A stretch of 28,963 bases of DNA from a virus (IMGVR_UViG_3300009177_000098:1-28963); one strand, 5' to 3'. Numbered from the stretch's first letter, positions 16,157 to 22,269 are shown. The notes: a model not told the origin generated them from the sequence alone. Program-made: numbers and translations.

Positions 16157-16447
16157 CGCCTTCATGGCTTGCCGCAAGAGCTCGTTAACGCGCGTCTGGT
16201 ATCCGTCGCCGGCCGACTTGAGCCATGCGAGTACATCGGAGTCAAGGCGCATCGTGACGGTCGATTTCCGCGGCCGGAAATGCACGAGCACGGCATCGTC
16301 CGGTATTTCGGGCGCGTCGGACAAGTCGATATCTTCGTCTCGCTTCGGATTCTCGATTAGCTTGATGATGTTGGCCTTTTGCTCGGGCGTGAGCGGGTCG
16401 CCTGGTTCGTAGTTGAAAACCACCGTCTTATTCAAGGTTTTTGGCAT
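16136..16447 (-). CDS. brnA: BrnA antitoxin
   Basis: 103 aa, minus strand, overlapping the end of brnT by 20 bases. The N-terminal half (PEQKANIIKLIENPKRDEDIDLSDAPEIPDD) wraps the toxin in known BrnA proteins; the C-terminal part FRPRKSTVTMRLDSDVLAWLKSAGDGYQTRVNELLRQAM is the ribbon-helix-helix DNA-binding domain, with the usual 'kk.vtlRld.dvl.wfk..G.gYqtriN..LR'. BrnA neutralises BrnT and the complex represses its own promoter. Toxin-first gene order is as in the type system. Confidence 0.92.
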   Translation of the reverse strand: MPKTLNKTVVFNYEPGDPLTPEQKANIIKLIENPKRDEDIDLSDAPEIPDDAVLVHFRPRKSTVTMRLDSDVLAWLKSAGDGYQTRVNELLRQAMKASRPATR

Positions 16448-16712
16448 AACGTTTTAGCTCTTTGCGGGTCGCTTCGCGTGCGGAAATAATGCGTACAATT
16501 TCTTCGTTGTCGCGGTACGTGTGAACTACGGTCAAGAGCAACAGAGTCGCGGGAACAGCGCCAATCACGTGCCAGCGTTCCTCACCGTCAATCACGGCAT
16601 CGACGAATAGAATGTGGTTCGGGTCGGCGAAGACCGTTGCGGCGGCGGGAAAGTTGACGCCGTGTTTCGCTAGGTTGCTCGCCGCTTTTTCTTCGTCCCA
16701 TTCAAACTGCAT
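16428..16712 (-). CDS. brnT: BrnT toxin (RelE-like ribonuclease)
   Basis: 94 aa. MQFEWDEEKAASNLAKHGVNF is the family opening ('f.wD..Ka..N..KHgv.F'), followed by AATVFADPNHILFVDAV, GEERWHVIGAV, and IVRIISAREATRKELKRYA, the latter being the conserved 'iRiISAR.at..E...Y' end (PF04365). BrnT is a type II toxin that cleaves RNA and halts translation. All key segments are present, so it is probably active. In a phage it may stabilise a lysogen or exclude competing phages. Confidence 0.92.
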   Translation of the reverse strand: MQFEWDEEKAASNLAKHGVNFPAAATVFADPNHILFVDAVIDGEERWHVIGAVPATLLLLTVVHTYRDNEEIVRIISAREATRKELKRYAKNLE

Positions 16713-16719
16713 CGGTAAT

Positions 16720-16752
16720 TACAGTATCGTACATACAGTACGGTAATGTCAA
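16720..16752 (-). promoter_or_regulatory. brnTA promoter with two direct operator-like repeats
   Basis: On the minus strand TTGACA (complement of 16747-16752) and GATACT (complement of 16723-16728) are 18 bases apart. Two exact TACTGTA copies (complements of 16720-16726 and 16734-16740), 14 bases apart, cover the -10 region. Such paired sites on one helix face fit autorepression by the BrnA ribbon-helix-helix dimer. Confidence 0.6.
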
Positions 16753-16771
16753 CCGTTCGGTAACAATAAAT

Positions 16772-16812
16772 GAGCGGGCGAAGCGGCGGACTTTCCGCAC
16801 CTTCGCCCGCTC
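16772..16812. repeat. 41-bp palindromic element, copy 4 (best paired)
   Basis: Perfect 12-bp outer stem and 5-bp inner stem GCGGA/TCCGC with a CTT loop. TGA flanks both ends. The minus-strand TGA (complement of 16811-16813) is the stop of the gene at 16811-17080. Lies directly upstream of the brnTA promoter. Confidence 0.92.
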
Positions 16813-17080
16813 ATTCTGCGTTTGGCTCGGCGCCGGCCGCTTCATCGCGCTTCGCCCAACGTGCGGCCGCGGCTTTGGCGGCGATCGCCTTACGCTTCGC
16901 CGGCGTGAGGGCCGCGGCTCGTGCGGGTCCACCGGCGCGCCCGCCCATACGGCCGATAGCCGATAGCTCGGCATCGGTCAGGGCTTCGGCGCGCGCATTC
17001 CCACCTTTTAATCCGCCGAGCCGGCCGAGCGCGACGGCGTGCGGGTTCTTTTTCGGTTTCGGTTCTTTCGTCTTTTTCAT
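16811..17080 (-). CDS. Small basic Gly/Ala-rich protein with LGRLGG repeats
   Basis: 89 aa, minus strand. Starts MKKTKEPKPKKNPHAVALGR, then LGGLKGGNARAEALTDAELSAIGRMGGRAGGPARAAALTPAKRKAIAAKAAAARW. The recurring 'a..LGrLGG.kGG.aRa..Lt...r..ia..aa..RW' pattern is found in many small bacterial and plasmid proteins without known function, and may bind nucleic acid because of the basic repeats. It is coupled to the gene at 17080-17385 by a one-base overlap and ends in the TGA of palindromic copy 4. Confidence 0.72.
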   Translation of the reverse strand: MKKTKEPKPKKNPHAVALGRLGGLKGGNARAEALTDAELSAIGRMGGRAGGPARAAALTPAKRKAIAAKAAAARWAKRDEAAGAEPNAE

Positions 17081-17385
17081 TAGGATGCCTTGCGGATAAA
17101 AGCGCCGATCGCCGATACTAGTTCGGCGATTCGCTCATCTGTGATGCGATCGCGTGCGGCCGTTTCTGCGCGCCATACGCGCATTTCTTCGCGCCATTCG
17201 CTCTTGTGCTCGTGCATTTCGCGCCGATGTTCGTCGGCGAGCTCGCGTATGCGCCGGTCAGTTTCGGCCATTTGCTCTTGCGTTTGGCGCCAAAGCTCGC
17301 GGTTTTCCTGATGCTCTTTTTTGGATTGCTCAATCCATCCGGCCGTTAGATGTTCGATACGGTCTAGTCGTTCTTCGCTTGTCAT
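17080..17385 (-). CDS. Coiled-coil protein, 101 aa
   Basis: Minus strand, first gene of the block. From MTSEERLDRIEHLTAGWIEQ through ELWRQTQEQMAETDRRIREL, DEHRREMHEHKSEWREEMRV to RITDERIAELVSAIGAFIRK it is almost all charged helix with heptad-like spacing and many Trp, so a long coiled coil is expected. It may oligomerise. No catalytic motif. A start at ATG (complement of 17383-17385) has AAGG seven bases upstream. Confidence 0.68.
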   Translation of the reverse strand: MTSEERLDRIEHLTAGWIEQSKKEHQENRELWRQTQEQMAETDRRIRELADEHRREMHEHKSEWREEMRVWRAETAARDRITDERIAELVSAIGAFIRKAS

Positions 17386-17482
17386 ACCTTGTTAGCTTAA
17401 CTTGAGCGGTTGCCGTTTGTCTAGTGCCGGCGCCGCGGCGCCCGCGGCCGGCCGCAAAAATACTTCAATCTTTTTTATCCTT

Positions 17483-17569
17483 CGCGCTTGACACGTGCGC
17501 TCAAGTCAAGCTATTCTAAAAAAGTAGACGACAGCCGCGAGGCTTAAAAGAGCGAAGGAAACAAAAACA
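17483..17569 (+). promoter_or_regulatory. Promoter/leader cassette P1
   Basis: TTGACA (17488-17493), then TATTCT (17512-17517) 18 bases later. CTTGAC-N12-GTCAAG spans the -35 and spacer. The leader contains GTAGACGACAGCC, a hairpin AGCC-GCGA-GGCT with a GNRA-type loop, and the ribosome binding region GCGAAGGAAAC. The cassette is repeated at 18461 and 19527 with few changes. Confidence 0.82.
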
Positions 17570-18382
17570 ATGATGATCCGAACCGAAACCGTGATGACGA
17601 ATGACCAATTGCGCGCCGCGGCGCCGAGCGTATTCGCTACGCAACCGTGGCACGCTATGAGCGATCGCTATACCTTTATTCCCACGTCGGCCGTTGTCGA
17701 TCGTATGCGCGCGGAAGGTTTTCAGCCAGTCGCCGCGGCTCAATCGCGTACGCGCATTGAGGGCAAGGGCGAATTCACAAAGCACGTGATCCGATTCCGC
17801 GATATGCGCGCCGGCTCGGCGCCTGCTACTCGCGCGCTCGGCGTGGTTTATCCCGAGCTCGTTTTGACGAACTCTCACGATGGCGGTTCGGCGTACAAAC
17901 TCGATGCCGGCTTGTTTCGCCTGGTTTGCACTAACGGCATGGTTGTTTCCGACGGCGAATTCTCGCAAATCAACGTACGCCACTCGGGCTCGGCCGACGG
18001 CATTATTGAGGCGTCTTATCAGGTTGTCGAGCAATTTCCCAAGGTGATTGACTCGGCCGCGAGCTTTCAGGCGTTGCGGTTGTCGGCGCCCGAGCAAGCC
18101 GCATACGGCGCCGCGGCGCTCGCGCTTCGCTACGACGAAGGCATGGCGCCCGTCGCGCCGTCGCAAGTCATGCGCGCTCGCCGGACTGAAGACACGGCCG
18201 GTACACTCTGGAACGCGTTTAACGTCGCGCAAGAGAATTTAGTAGGTGGCGGGCTTCGCGGGCGCAACGCCGAAACCGGGCGCCGGCTCAAGACTCGGCC
18301 GGTAAACGGCATCAGCGAAAATGCGCGGTTGAATAAGGCGCTATGGACGCTCACGCAGGAAATGGCGAAGCTCAAGAGCTAA
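17570..18382 (+). CDS. DUF932 phage/plasmid-like protein
   Basis: 270 aa directly behind cassette P1. Recognisable DUF932 course: SDRYTFIPTSAVVDRMRAEGFQPVAAAQSRTR, KHVIRFRDM, YPELVLTNSHDGGSAYKLDAGLFRLVCTNGMVVSD, then IIEASYQVVEQFPKVI and the C-terminal TAGTLWNAFNVAQENLVGGG with INENARLNKALW-like end. The 'l.NShdG..a..l..G.fRlvC.NGmv' motif is diagnostic (compare plasmid and phage TIGR03299/DUF932 proteins). Molecular role is not established; members are often highly expressed early proteins. Two ATGs stand in tandem at 17570 and 17573. Confidence 0.9.
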   Translation: MMIRTETVMTNDQLRAAAPSVFATQPWHAMSDRYTFIPTSAVVDRMRAEGFQPVAAAQSRTRIEGKGEFTKHVIRFRDMRAGSAPATRALGVVYPELVLTNSHDGGSAYKLDAGLFRLVCTNGMVVSDGEFSQINVRHSGSADGIIEASYQVVEQFPKVIDSAASFQALRLSAPEQAAYGAAALALRYDEGMAPVAPSQVMRARRTEDTAGTLWNAFNVAQENLVGGGLRGRNAETGRRLKTRPVNGISENARLNKALWTLTQEMAKLKS

Positions 18383-18412
18383 CCGGCCGCGGCCGGCCAT
18401 CCTGCAGTAATA

Positions 18413-18443
18413 ACGGGCGCCCAAACCGGCGCCCGTTTTTTTT
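18413..18443 (+). terminator. Intrinsic terminator after DUF932
   Basis: ACGGGCGCC (18413-18421), loop CAAACC, GGCGCCCGT (18428-18436), followed by eight T (18436-18443). This is the only textbook rho-independent terminator in the window and stands just before promoter P2. Confidence 0.92.
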
Positions 18444-18460
18444 GCATTTTTATTTCGCTT

Positions 18461-18546
18461 CGCGCTTGACAATTCCGCTCACGTCAAGCATACTAAAAGA
18501 GTAGACGACAGCCGCGAGGCTTAAAAGCGCGAAGGAAAAAAAGACA
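18461..18546 (+). promoter_or_regulatory. Promoter/leader cassette P2
   Basis: TTGACA (18466-18471), 17-base spacer, CATACT (18489-18494). CTTGAC-N12-GTCAAG dyad, then GTAGACGACAGCCGCGAGGC, TTAAAAGCGCGAAGG and a poly-A stretch before ATG 18547. The body of the leader is identical to P3 apart from the final A-rich bases. Confidence 0.85.
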
Positions 18547-18954
18547 ATGGCTACATTAACGATTCCCGCGAAGTTTGAAAAAGTCACCGAAGCGTATTAC
18601 GACGATTACCTAGCGTTTCTTTCCGCGAATTGCTGCCAGGAATGCAACGAAGTTGCAGACTTGAGCCGCAACCACGAATCGAACCTTTGGGTTTGCTCCG
18701 ATTGCGACGCCGCGATTACCGCGGCGTACGAGCTCCGAGCCGAAGCGGCCGAGCTCGCCGCGGCCGGCCGCGAGTTCATGCAAGGCGACGGTTGCGAGAA
18801 TTGCGGCGCGAGCGGCCGGTTGTTCGATATGGGCGATGACTCGGCGTCATTCCTGGTTTGCGACGAATGCGCCGCGGAAGTCGCCGCGGCGCCGGCGATC
18901 GCACGCAAGGCGCCGGCGCGCGCCGCGGCGCTTGTGCTCGGGGAGGTTGCCTAA
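18547..18954 (+). CDS. Double zinc-ribbon protein, 135 aa
   Basis: Driven by P2. Two four-cysteine modules are visible: C30-QE-C33 with C50-SD-C53, and C83-EN-C86 with C105-DE-C108, separated by an Ala/Glu-rich helix (AAITAAYELRAEAAELAAAG). The C-terminus is Ala/Arg rich. Such paired ribbons usually hold zinc and bind nucleic acid or protein. No enzyme motif is present. The TAA is followed without gap by the next ATG. Confidence 0.78.
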   Translation: MATLTIPAKFEKVTEAYYDDYLAFLSANCCQECNEVADLSRNHESNLWVCSDCDAAITAAYELRAEAAELAAAGREFMQGDGCENCGASGRLFDMGDDSASFLVCDECAAEVAAAPAIARKAPARAAALVLGEVA

Positions 18955-19281
18955 ATGCCGGCGCCTAAACTCACGGCCGAGCAATTGCAGGAACAAGCGG
19001 CGATCGCCGAACGGCTCGCCGCGGCCGGCTTGCCGGTACTCACGGCCGAAAAGCTCGGCCAGTACCGCGACGCCGGCAACGCGAAGCGGTTCGCGGCAAT
19101 CGGCCGCATGAGTCCGGCAGGCTTCATGGCCGGTTTATCAACCGCGGGGCGCCTGGTGGCGCCCGCGGCGCCCGAGCCGGCCGGCCGGCCGCGCGTCGTC
19201 GTCGTCGATCGCTGGAACGGCGCGCGCTTCCTCGAGGTTGAATTGCGCTGGAACGGCGCCGCATACGTGGAGGTTGCCTAA
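18955..19281 (+). CDS. Hypothetical early protein, 108 aa
   Basis: ATG 18955 follows the previous TAA directly. N-terminal helix (LTAEQLQEQAAIAERLAAAG), a middle part YRDAGNAKRFAAIGRMSPAGFMAGL, a Pro/Ala linker and a beta-rich end RVVVVDRWNGARFLEVELRWNGAAYVEVA, where 'RWNGARF.EVEL' and 'RWNGAAYVEV' form an internal repeat. GGAGG near its end serves the next gene. Function unknown. Confidence 0.7.
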   Translation: MPAPKLTAEQLQEQAAIAERLAAAGLPVLTAEKLGQYRDAGNAKRFAAIGRMSPAGFMAGLSTAGRLVAPAAPEPAGRPRVVVVDRWNGARFLEVELRWNGAAYVEVA

Positions 19282-19282
19282 C

Positions 19283-19462
19283 ATGCCGTACGATCTGGAA
19301 CGGCGCGACGGGCTTTGTACCAAGTGCGCGCAGTGGAAACGGCCGACGCGCGCTTATATGGCGTTGCTCAAGTCGCGAGATTTGCCGTACATTTGCCAGA
19401 AATGCCGCGAGGCTTCGCCGGCGCCGGCATTCAAGCTCGGCAAGCTCGGGTACTTGTCCTAA
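19283..19462 (+). CDS. Small four-cysteine protein, 59 aa
   Basis: Start ATG 19283 chosen because GGAGG (19269-19273) lies nine bases upstream, inside the end of the previous gene. C12-TK-C15 and C38-QK-C41 form a single zinc-finger-like module around a basic helix (KRPTRAYMALLKSRDLPYIC). It is the third gene of the P2 transcript and ends before palindromic copy 5. May bind nucleic acid; unproven. Confidence 0.72.
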   Translation: MPYDLERRDGLCTKCAQWKRPTRAYMALLKSRDLPYICQKCREASPAPAFKLGKLGYLS

Positions 19463-19476
19463 CGGGCGCCCGATTC

Positions 19477-19517
19477 GAGCGGGCGAAACGGCGGAAACGC
19501 CGCACTCTCGCCCGCTC
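19477..19517. repeat. 41-bp palindromic element, copy 5
   Basis: Left arm GAGCGGGCGAAA, right arm TCTCGCCCGCTC, inner GCGG/CCGC around AAACG. Followed by ATTTTAAAA and then promoter P3, so it can end the P2 transcript. Confidence 0.88.
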
Positions 19518-19526
19518 ATTTTAAAA

Positions 19527-19608
19527 TTCTCTTGACATTTACGCTCACGTCAAGCATACTAAAAGAGTAGACGACAGCCGCGAGGCTTAAAAGCGCGAAG
19601 GAAAAACA
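19527..19608 (+). promoter_or_regulatory. Promoter/leader cassette P3
   Basis: TTGACA (19532-19537), 17-base spacer, CATACT (19555-19560), CTTGAC-N12-GTCAAG dyad, then the same leader as P2 down to GCGAAGGAAAAACA before ATG 19609. Confidence 0.85.
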
Positions 19609-20214
19609 ATGGCACTCAAGTTTGAAACAAACGTACCTAACGAACTGCGTATGCGGTCGATTACCGGCGAGCTCGTTGATTCGCAATTCGGCGGACAACA
19701 GTATCGCTTTATCAGCGAAGCGGGCGCCTTTTACGTATCCGAGCCGGTCGGCAATCTCTTGCACGATCGCTTTGAGCGGCTCGGCGTTAAGCCTGGTGAG
19801 GCAATCGAGATTTGCAAGCGCGAGATTTCGCGCAACGGCCGCAAGTCGATTCAATGGGAAGTGGCGCGCGTCGGCTTCGCGATCGGCGAGCAAGGCGATG
19901 GTACGTTTGCCATTTCGACGCCGGAACCGCCGAGCGACTTGGAAAAGCAGTTAGCGGCATCGCTCGCCGAAGTCGCGCGCCGCAAGGCGCCGGCCGCGGC
20001 GCCGGCCGCGAGCCGCACGGTAACAGAAATGGCGCAACCGTGGCAAGCGCACTTGCTCGCGCAAACGAACGCACTAACCGACGTGTTCGCCGCGGCCGTT
20101 GCTCATGCGAGCTCACAGCACGGCAACGCGGTTAAAGCCGATGACGTGCGCTCGCTCATGCTATCGGCGTTTATCAACATGGCGAAGGGCGGCGCCCGTT
20201 CCAATGCAGCATAG
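19609..20214 (+). CDS. Hypothetical early protein with beta-rich N-terminal domain, 201 aa
   Basis: Driven by P3. Residues 1-105 hold a beta-rich domain: QQYRFISEAGAFYVSEPVGN, LHDRFERLGVKPGEAIEICK, RNGRKSIQWEVARVG. The same course recurs in the gene at 20602, so the two are probably paralogues. After a Pro/Ala linker (ARRKAPAAAPAASRT) comes a helical end (PWQAHLLAQTNALTDVFAAA ... KADDVRSLMLSAFINMAKGG). The layout, OB-like domain plus acidic or helical tail, would suit a single-strand DNA or RNA binding protein, but this is inference. Confidence 0.7.
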   Translation: MALKFETNVPNELRMRSITGELVDSQFGGQQYRFISEAGAFYVSEPVGNLLHDRFERLGVKPGEAIEICKREISRNGRKSIQWEVARVGFAIGEQGDGTFAISTPEPPSDLEKQLAASLAEVARRKAPAAAPAASRTVTEMAQPWQAHLLAQTNALTDVFAAAVAHASSQHGNAVKADDVRSLMLSAFINMAKGGARSNAA

Positions 20215-20419
20215 CGGCTTGAAAGTCATCGTAGCGGGCGAAACGGCGGGCGGTTCGCCCGCTCGCCCGCTCGGTCGGCCGGCGAACGATGCGACGCTCG
20301 CGTTTATCTTGCGCGAAGCCGTCAAGCTCGCCCGCGGCCGGAAAGATCCGACGTTGCTATGGTTGCTCCACAAGTGCGTGGAAAGGTTGAAAGGGACAAA
20401 CGATGAACAGACAGTATGA
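20204..20419 (+). CDS. Small protein containing translated palindromic element, 71 aa
   Basis: ATG 20204 overlaps the end of the previous gene by 11 bases. MQHSGLKVIVAGETAGGSPA then RPLGRPANDATLAFILREAV and KLARGRKDPTLLWLLHKCVERLKG. Residues about 10-23 come from palindromic copy 6; the following helical part (from NDATLAF) looks like the genuine protein. The last bases overlap the next start. Role unknown. Confidence 0.6.
   Translation: MQHSGLKVIVAGETAGGSPARPLGRPANDATLAFILREAVKLARGRKDPTLLWLLHKCVERLKGTNDEQTV
20232..20272 (+). repeat. 41-bp palindromic element, copy 6 (translated, diverged)
   Basis: TAGCGGGCGAAA on the left and CTCGCCCGCTC on the right, with TTCGCCCG in between that offers an alternative pairing. 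Read in frame within the 20204-20419 ORF as A-G-E-T-A-G-G-S-P-A-R-P-L. Confidence 0.75.
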
Positions 20420-20612
20420 ACCGTTGACGGCCGAGCAATTGCAGGCGTTACGATCGTTCGCCGATTACGCCGGCCGGACGTGGAAAGCGGAAATTCTGCA
20501 GGCTTGGGAGCGTGCTTCGATGCCTGGTATTATTCACGCCTTGCGTAACTCGCACGGTCCGACGTGGTTGGTAAACTTCCGATTCCCGAAGGCGGCGCAC
20601 AGTGAAAATTAA
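20403..20612 (+). CDS. Small hypothetical protein, 69 aa
   Basis: ATG 20403 with GAAAGGGAC upstream. LTAEQLQALRSFADYAGRTWKAEILQAWERASM ... IHALRNSHGPTWLVNFRFPK. The pattern 'L...ql.aL..Fa...GR.Wk..L...W........l..lRn.hGP.wL..fr.P' is a small phage family of unknown function. Overlaps its upstream neighbour by 17 bases and its downstream neighbour by 11. Confidence 0.75.
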   Translation: MNRQYEPLTAEQLQALRSFADYAGRTWKAEILQAWERASMPGIIHALRNSHGPTWLVNFRFPKAAHSEN

Positions 20613-20910
20613 ATTTGAGCTCGACGCGCCGCTAGTCGTTCACATGATGGACTTGGACGGCCGCGAGCGGGACTCGGCGTTTCCGCCGTTTGATACGTAC
20701 TGGACATTTGAGGCGGAAGAGGGACGCTTTTATCTCAGCGACACACAAGGCGGACTATTCCGCGCACGGCTCAAGGCGCGCGGTATCGCCGTCGGCGAGC
20801 CGGTAACGATCATCAAAACCAAAGTGCCGAATCCTAACAGCGATCGGCCGATCGTCGAATACTTGCCGTACCCTTGGATTCCGCTAGAATCCGGCCAGGT
20901 GGCGACGTAA
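20602..20910 (+). CDS. Beta-rich protein related to the 19609 gene product, 102 aa
   Basis: GTG 20602 overlaps the previous gene. DTYWTFEAEEGRFYLSDTQG, LFRARLKARGIAVGEPVTIIK, then VEYLPYPWIPLESG. Compare YRFISEAGAFYVSE / RFERLGVKPGEAIEICK in the product of 19609-20214: same order of aromatic, GxFY, GI/GV-x-x-GE and basic positions. A small nucleic-acid-binding fold is possible. A hairpin follows the stop. Confidence 0.7.
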   Translation: MKIKFELDAPLVVHMMDLDGRERDSAFPPFDTYWTFEAEEGRFYLSDTQGGLFRARLKARGIAVGEPVTIIKTKVPNPNSDRPIVEYLPYPWIPLESGQVAT

Positions 20911-20923
20911 AAAAGAATAGATC

Positions 20924-20941
20924 GGGCGCCTTTGGGCGCCC
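20924..20941 (+). terminator. Short GC hairpin, possible terminator
   Basis: GGGCGCC (20924-20930), loop TTTG, GGCGCCC (20935-20941), 14 bases after the stop at 20910. No T tract follows (ATCGCAATTT), so it may instead act as an RNA 3' end. Confidence 0.55.
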
Positions 20942-20968
20942 ATCGCAATTTAGAAGGGCAGGGAATCA

Positions 20969-21355
20969 ATGAAATTAGGCCATAAACTAGGGCTCGGTTG
21001 CATGGGGCTCATTATCGGTACGGGCGTTTTGATAGTCGTCGTCGCGATTCGGGATGTCGGCAACAAACCGACAGCGGAACAACGGGCGGCGAGCGACGCG
21101 CAACGCGACGGCTATACCGCGGCGTTCATGTGTCAGGGCGCCGTACGCGATCGCCTGAAGGCGCCGGCCGGCGCCGAGTTTCAGGCGCCGCGGCACGCCG
21201 ATATCACGCGGTTGACGGACGGTTACAAGATTGTCTCTTACGTGGACGCGTCCAACAGTTTCGGCGCGAAGATTCGCACGGCTTACACGTGCCTGGTTGG
21301 AACGAGCGGCGCCGGCTTTAAAATCGTGGCGCTCGACATTCAGAATCGGCGTTAG
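20969..21355 (+). CDS. Membrane-anchored or exported protein, 128 aa
   Basis: GGGCAGGG stands upstream of ATG 20969. Residues 8-27 are a single hydrophobic helix (LGLGCMGLIIGTGVLIVVVA) after a positive start (MKLGHK), so the protein is anchored with the rest outside, or secreted. The remainder FMCQGAVRDRLKAPAGAEFQAP ... DGYKIVSYVDASNSFGAKIRTAYTC is a known pattern of small exported bacterial proteins ('C...v...LkaPstA.F......Y.v.gyVDaqNsFGa.irt.y.C') with two conserved Cys. Could modify the host envelope; function not established. Confidence 0.72.
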   Translation: MKLGHKLGLGCMGLIIGTGVLIVVVAIRDVGNKPTAEQRAASDAQRDGYTAAFMCQGAVRDRLKAPAGAEFQAPRHADITRLTDGYKIVSYVDASNSFGAKIRTAYTCLVGTSGAGFKIVALDIQNRR

Positions 21356-21885
21356 TCGTCGCCGTCGTCGTCGGCGTCGTCGGCCGGCAGTGCGCGTGCT
21401 TCGATGATTCGCCCGAGCCGCTTCGCGAAGATTTCGCGCACGTCGCCGACGTTCGCCGCGTCGTCGTTGTCGTTGTCGGCCGCGAGCACCTTAACGGAAT
21501 GCGCGTCGAGTACATCGCGCATCATCGCTACCAGTGAGGCGCCGTCGTCGGCCGTGAGCTCGCCGCGGCTCACACGCTGAATCACTTCAAGCATCGCGGC
21601 GCGCACGTCGGCCGGCGTCTCGGTCTTGGGCAATTCGCATTGAATCGGCGCCGTGCGCGGCTTCGGCCAAATCCGATCGAAGATAATTTTTGCCGCGGTC
21701 ATATCGCCATTTTCCGCGGCCGTGATGACTTTCGACAGTAGCGGCAACGCTCGCGATCGCGCCGCGGCTTCAAGCGCGCGGTGTTTCCGGTTGCGGGCGC
21801 CGGCCGGTCGGCCGTTGCCGTTGTTGGGTGCCGGCGCCTGATTGGGCGCCGGCTCGAAATCGTCGATCAGACTAGCTTGCTCCAC
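21352..21885 (-). CDS. DUF5681-type protein, candidate small terminase
   Basis: 177 aa, minus strand, overlapping the end of the convergent membrane-protein gene by four bases. Residues 24-80 have the pattern GRPAGARNRKHRALEAAARSRALPLLSKVITAAENGDMTAAKIIFDRIWPKPR, then RTAPIQCELPKTETPADVRAAMLEVIQRVSRGELTADDG; this 'GRP.GarN......e......a..l..k.i..A..GD..A.k...dRi.P.......f.lP...t..d...a...v...v..Gelt' course is that of DUF5681-type phage/bacterial proteins. The C-terminus is very acidic (ending DADDDGDD). In several phages such proteins sit where TerS is expected; here it is 3.7 kb from TerL and inverted, so the role is inferred. Confidence 0.7.
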   Translation of the reverse strand: MEQASLIDDFEPAPNQAPAPNNGNGRPAGARNRKHRALEAAARSRALPLLSKVITAAENGDMTAAKIIFDRIWPKPRTAPIQCELPKTETPADVRAAMLEVIQRVSRGELTADDGASLVAMMRDVLDAHSVKVLAADNDNDDAANVGDVREIFAKRLGRIIEARALPADDADDDGDD

Positions 21886-21970
21886 GGTTGAATGCTCCCG
21901 TGCTATCTATCATGCGCCGAAAGTCATCGCGATTGCGAGCGCAAACGTACTTTCACAGAATACCGAACCG

Positions 21971-21985
21971 TGGCACAATATATGC
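21971..21985 (+). promoter_or_regulatory. Possible sigma-54-like or sigma-70 promoter element
   Basis: TGGCACAATATATGC matches the -24/-12 layout of sigma-54 promoters (TGGCAC, then TGC with correct spacing) and also contains an AT-rich -10-like core. It lies 39 bases before the ATG at 22024. Weak evidence from one site. Confidence 0.3.
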
Positions 21986-22023
21986 CGGTTCGCCTTTTAT
22001 TCCTCCCCCTAATTGGTGAAGCC

Positions 22024-22269
22024 ATGCAAGCGGTACTCGTTGAACTCGAAAAAGAATTCGGCCGGCTTCGGCAAGGCTATGACGTGTGGGACGCTCGCGG
22101 GCGCCTGGTGCTGCGTACGCTTGTGATGAACCGCGTACTGCGCCGCAAGGCGGCATATTTCCGCGTGAATGCCACCGGCAAGATATACGCGCTTGAGTCG
22201 CGCTTCAAGTCGATCGAAGTACCGGCCGGCGCGATCGCCTGGATTGCCGGCACGCGTAAAAGCGCATGA
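22024..22269 (+). CDS. Hypothetical protein, 81 aa
   Basis: The frame is open from 21892, but codon use before 22024 is poor and GGTGAAG stands just upstream of ATG 22024, so the short form is preferred. MQAVLVELEKEFGRLRQGYD, then RLVLRTLVMNRVLRRKAAYF, RVNATGKIYALESRFKSIEVP. A basic alpha/beta protein with no recognised family. The stop TGA overlaps palindromic copy 7. Confidence 0.6.
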   Translation: MQAVLVELEKEFGRLRQGYDVWDARGRLVLRTLVMNRVLRRKAAYFRVNATGKIYALESRFKSIEVPAGAIAWIAGTRKSA

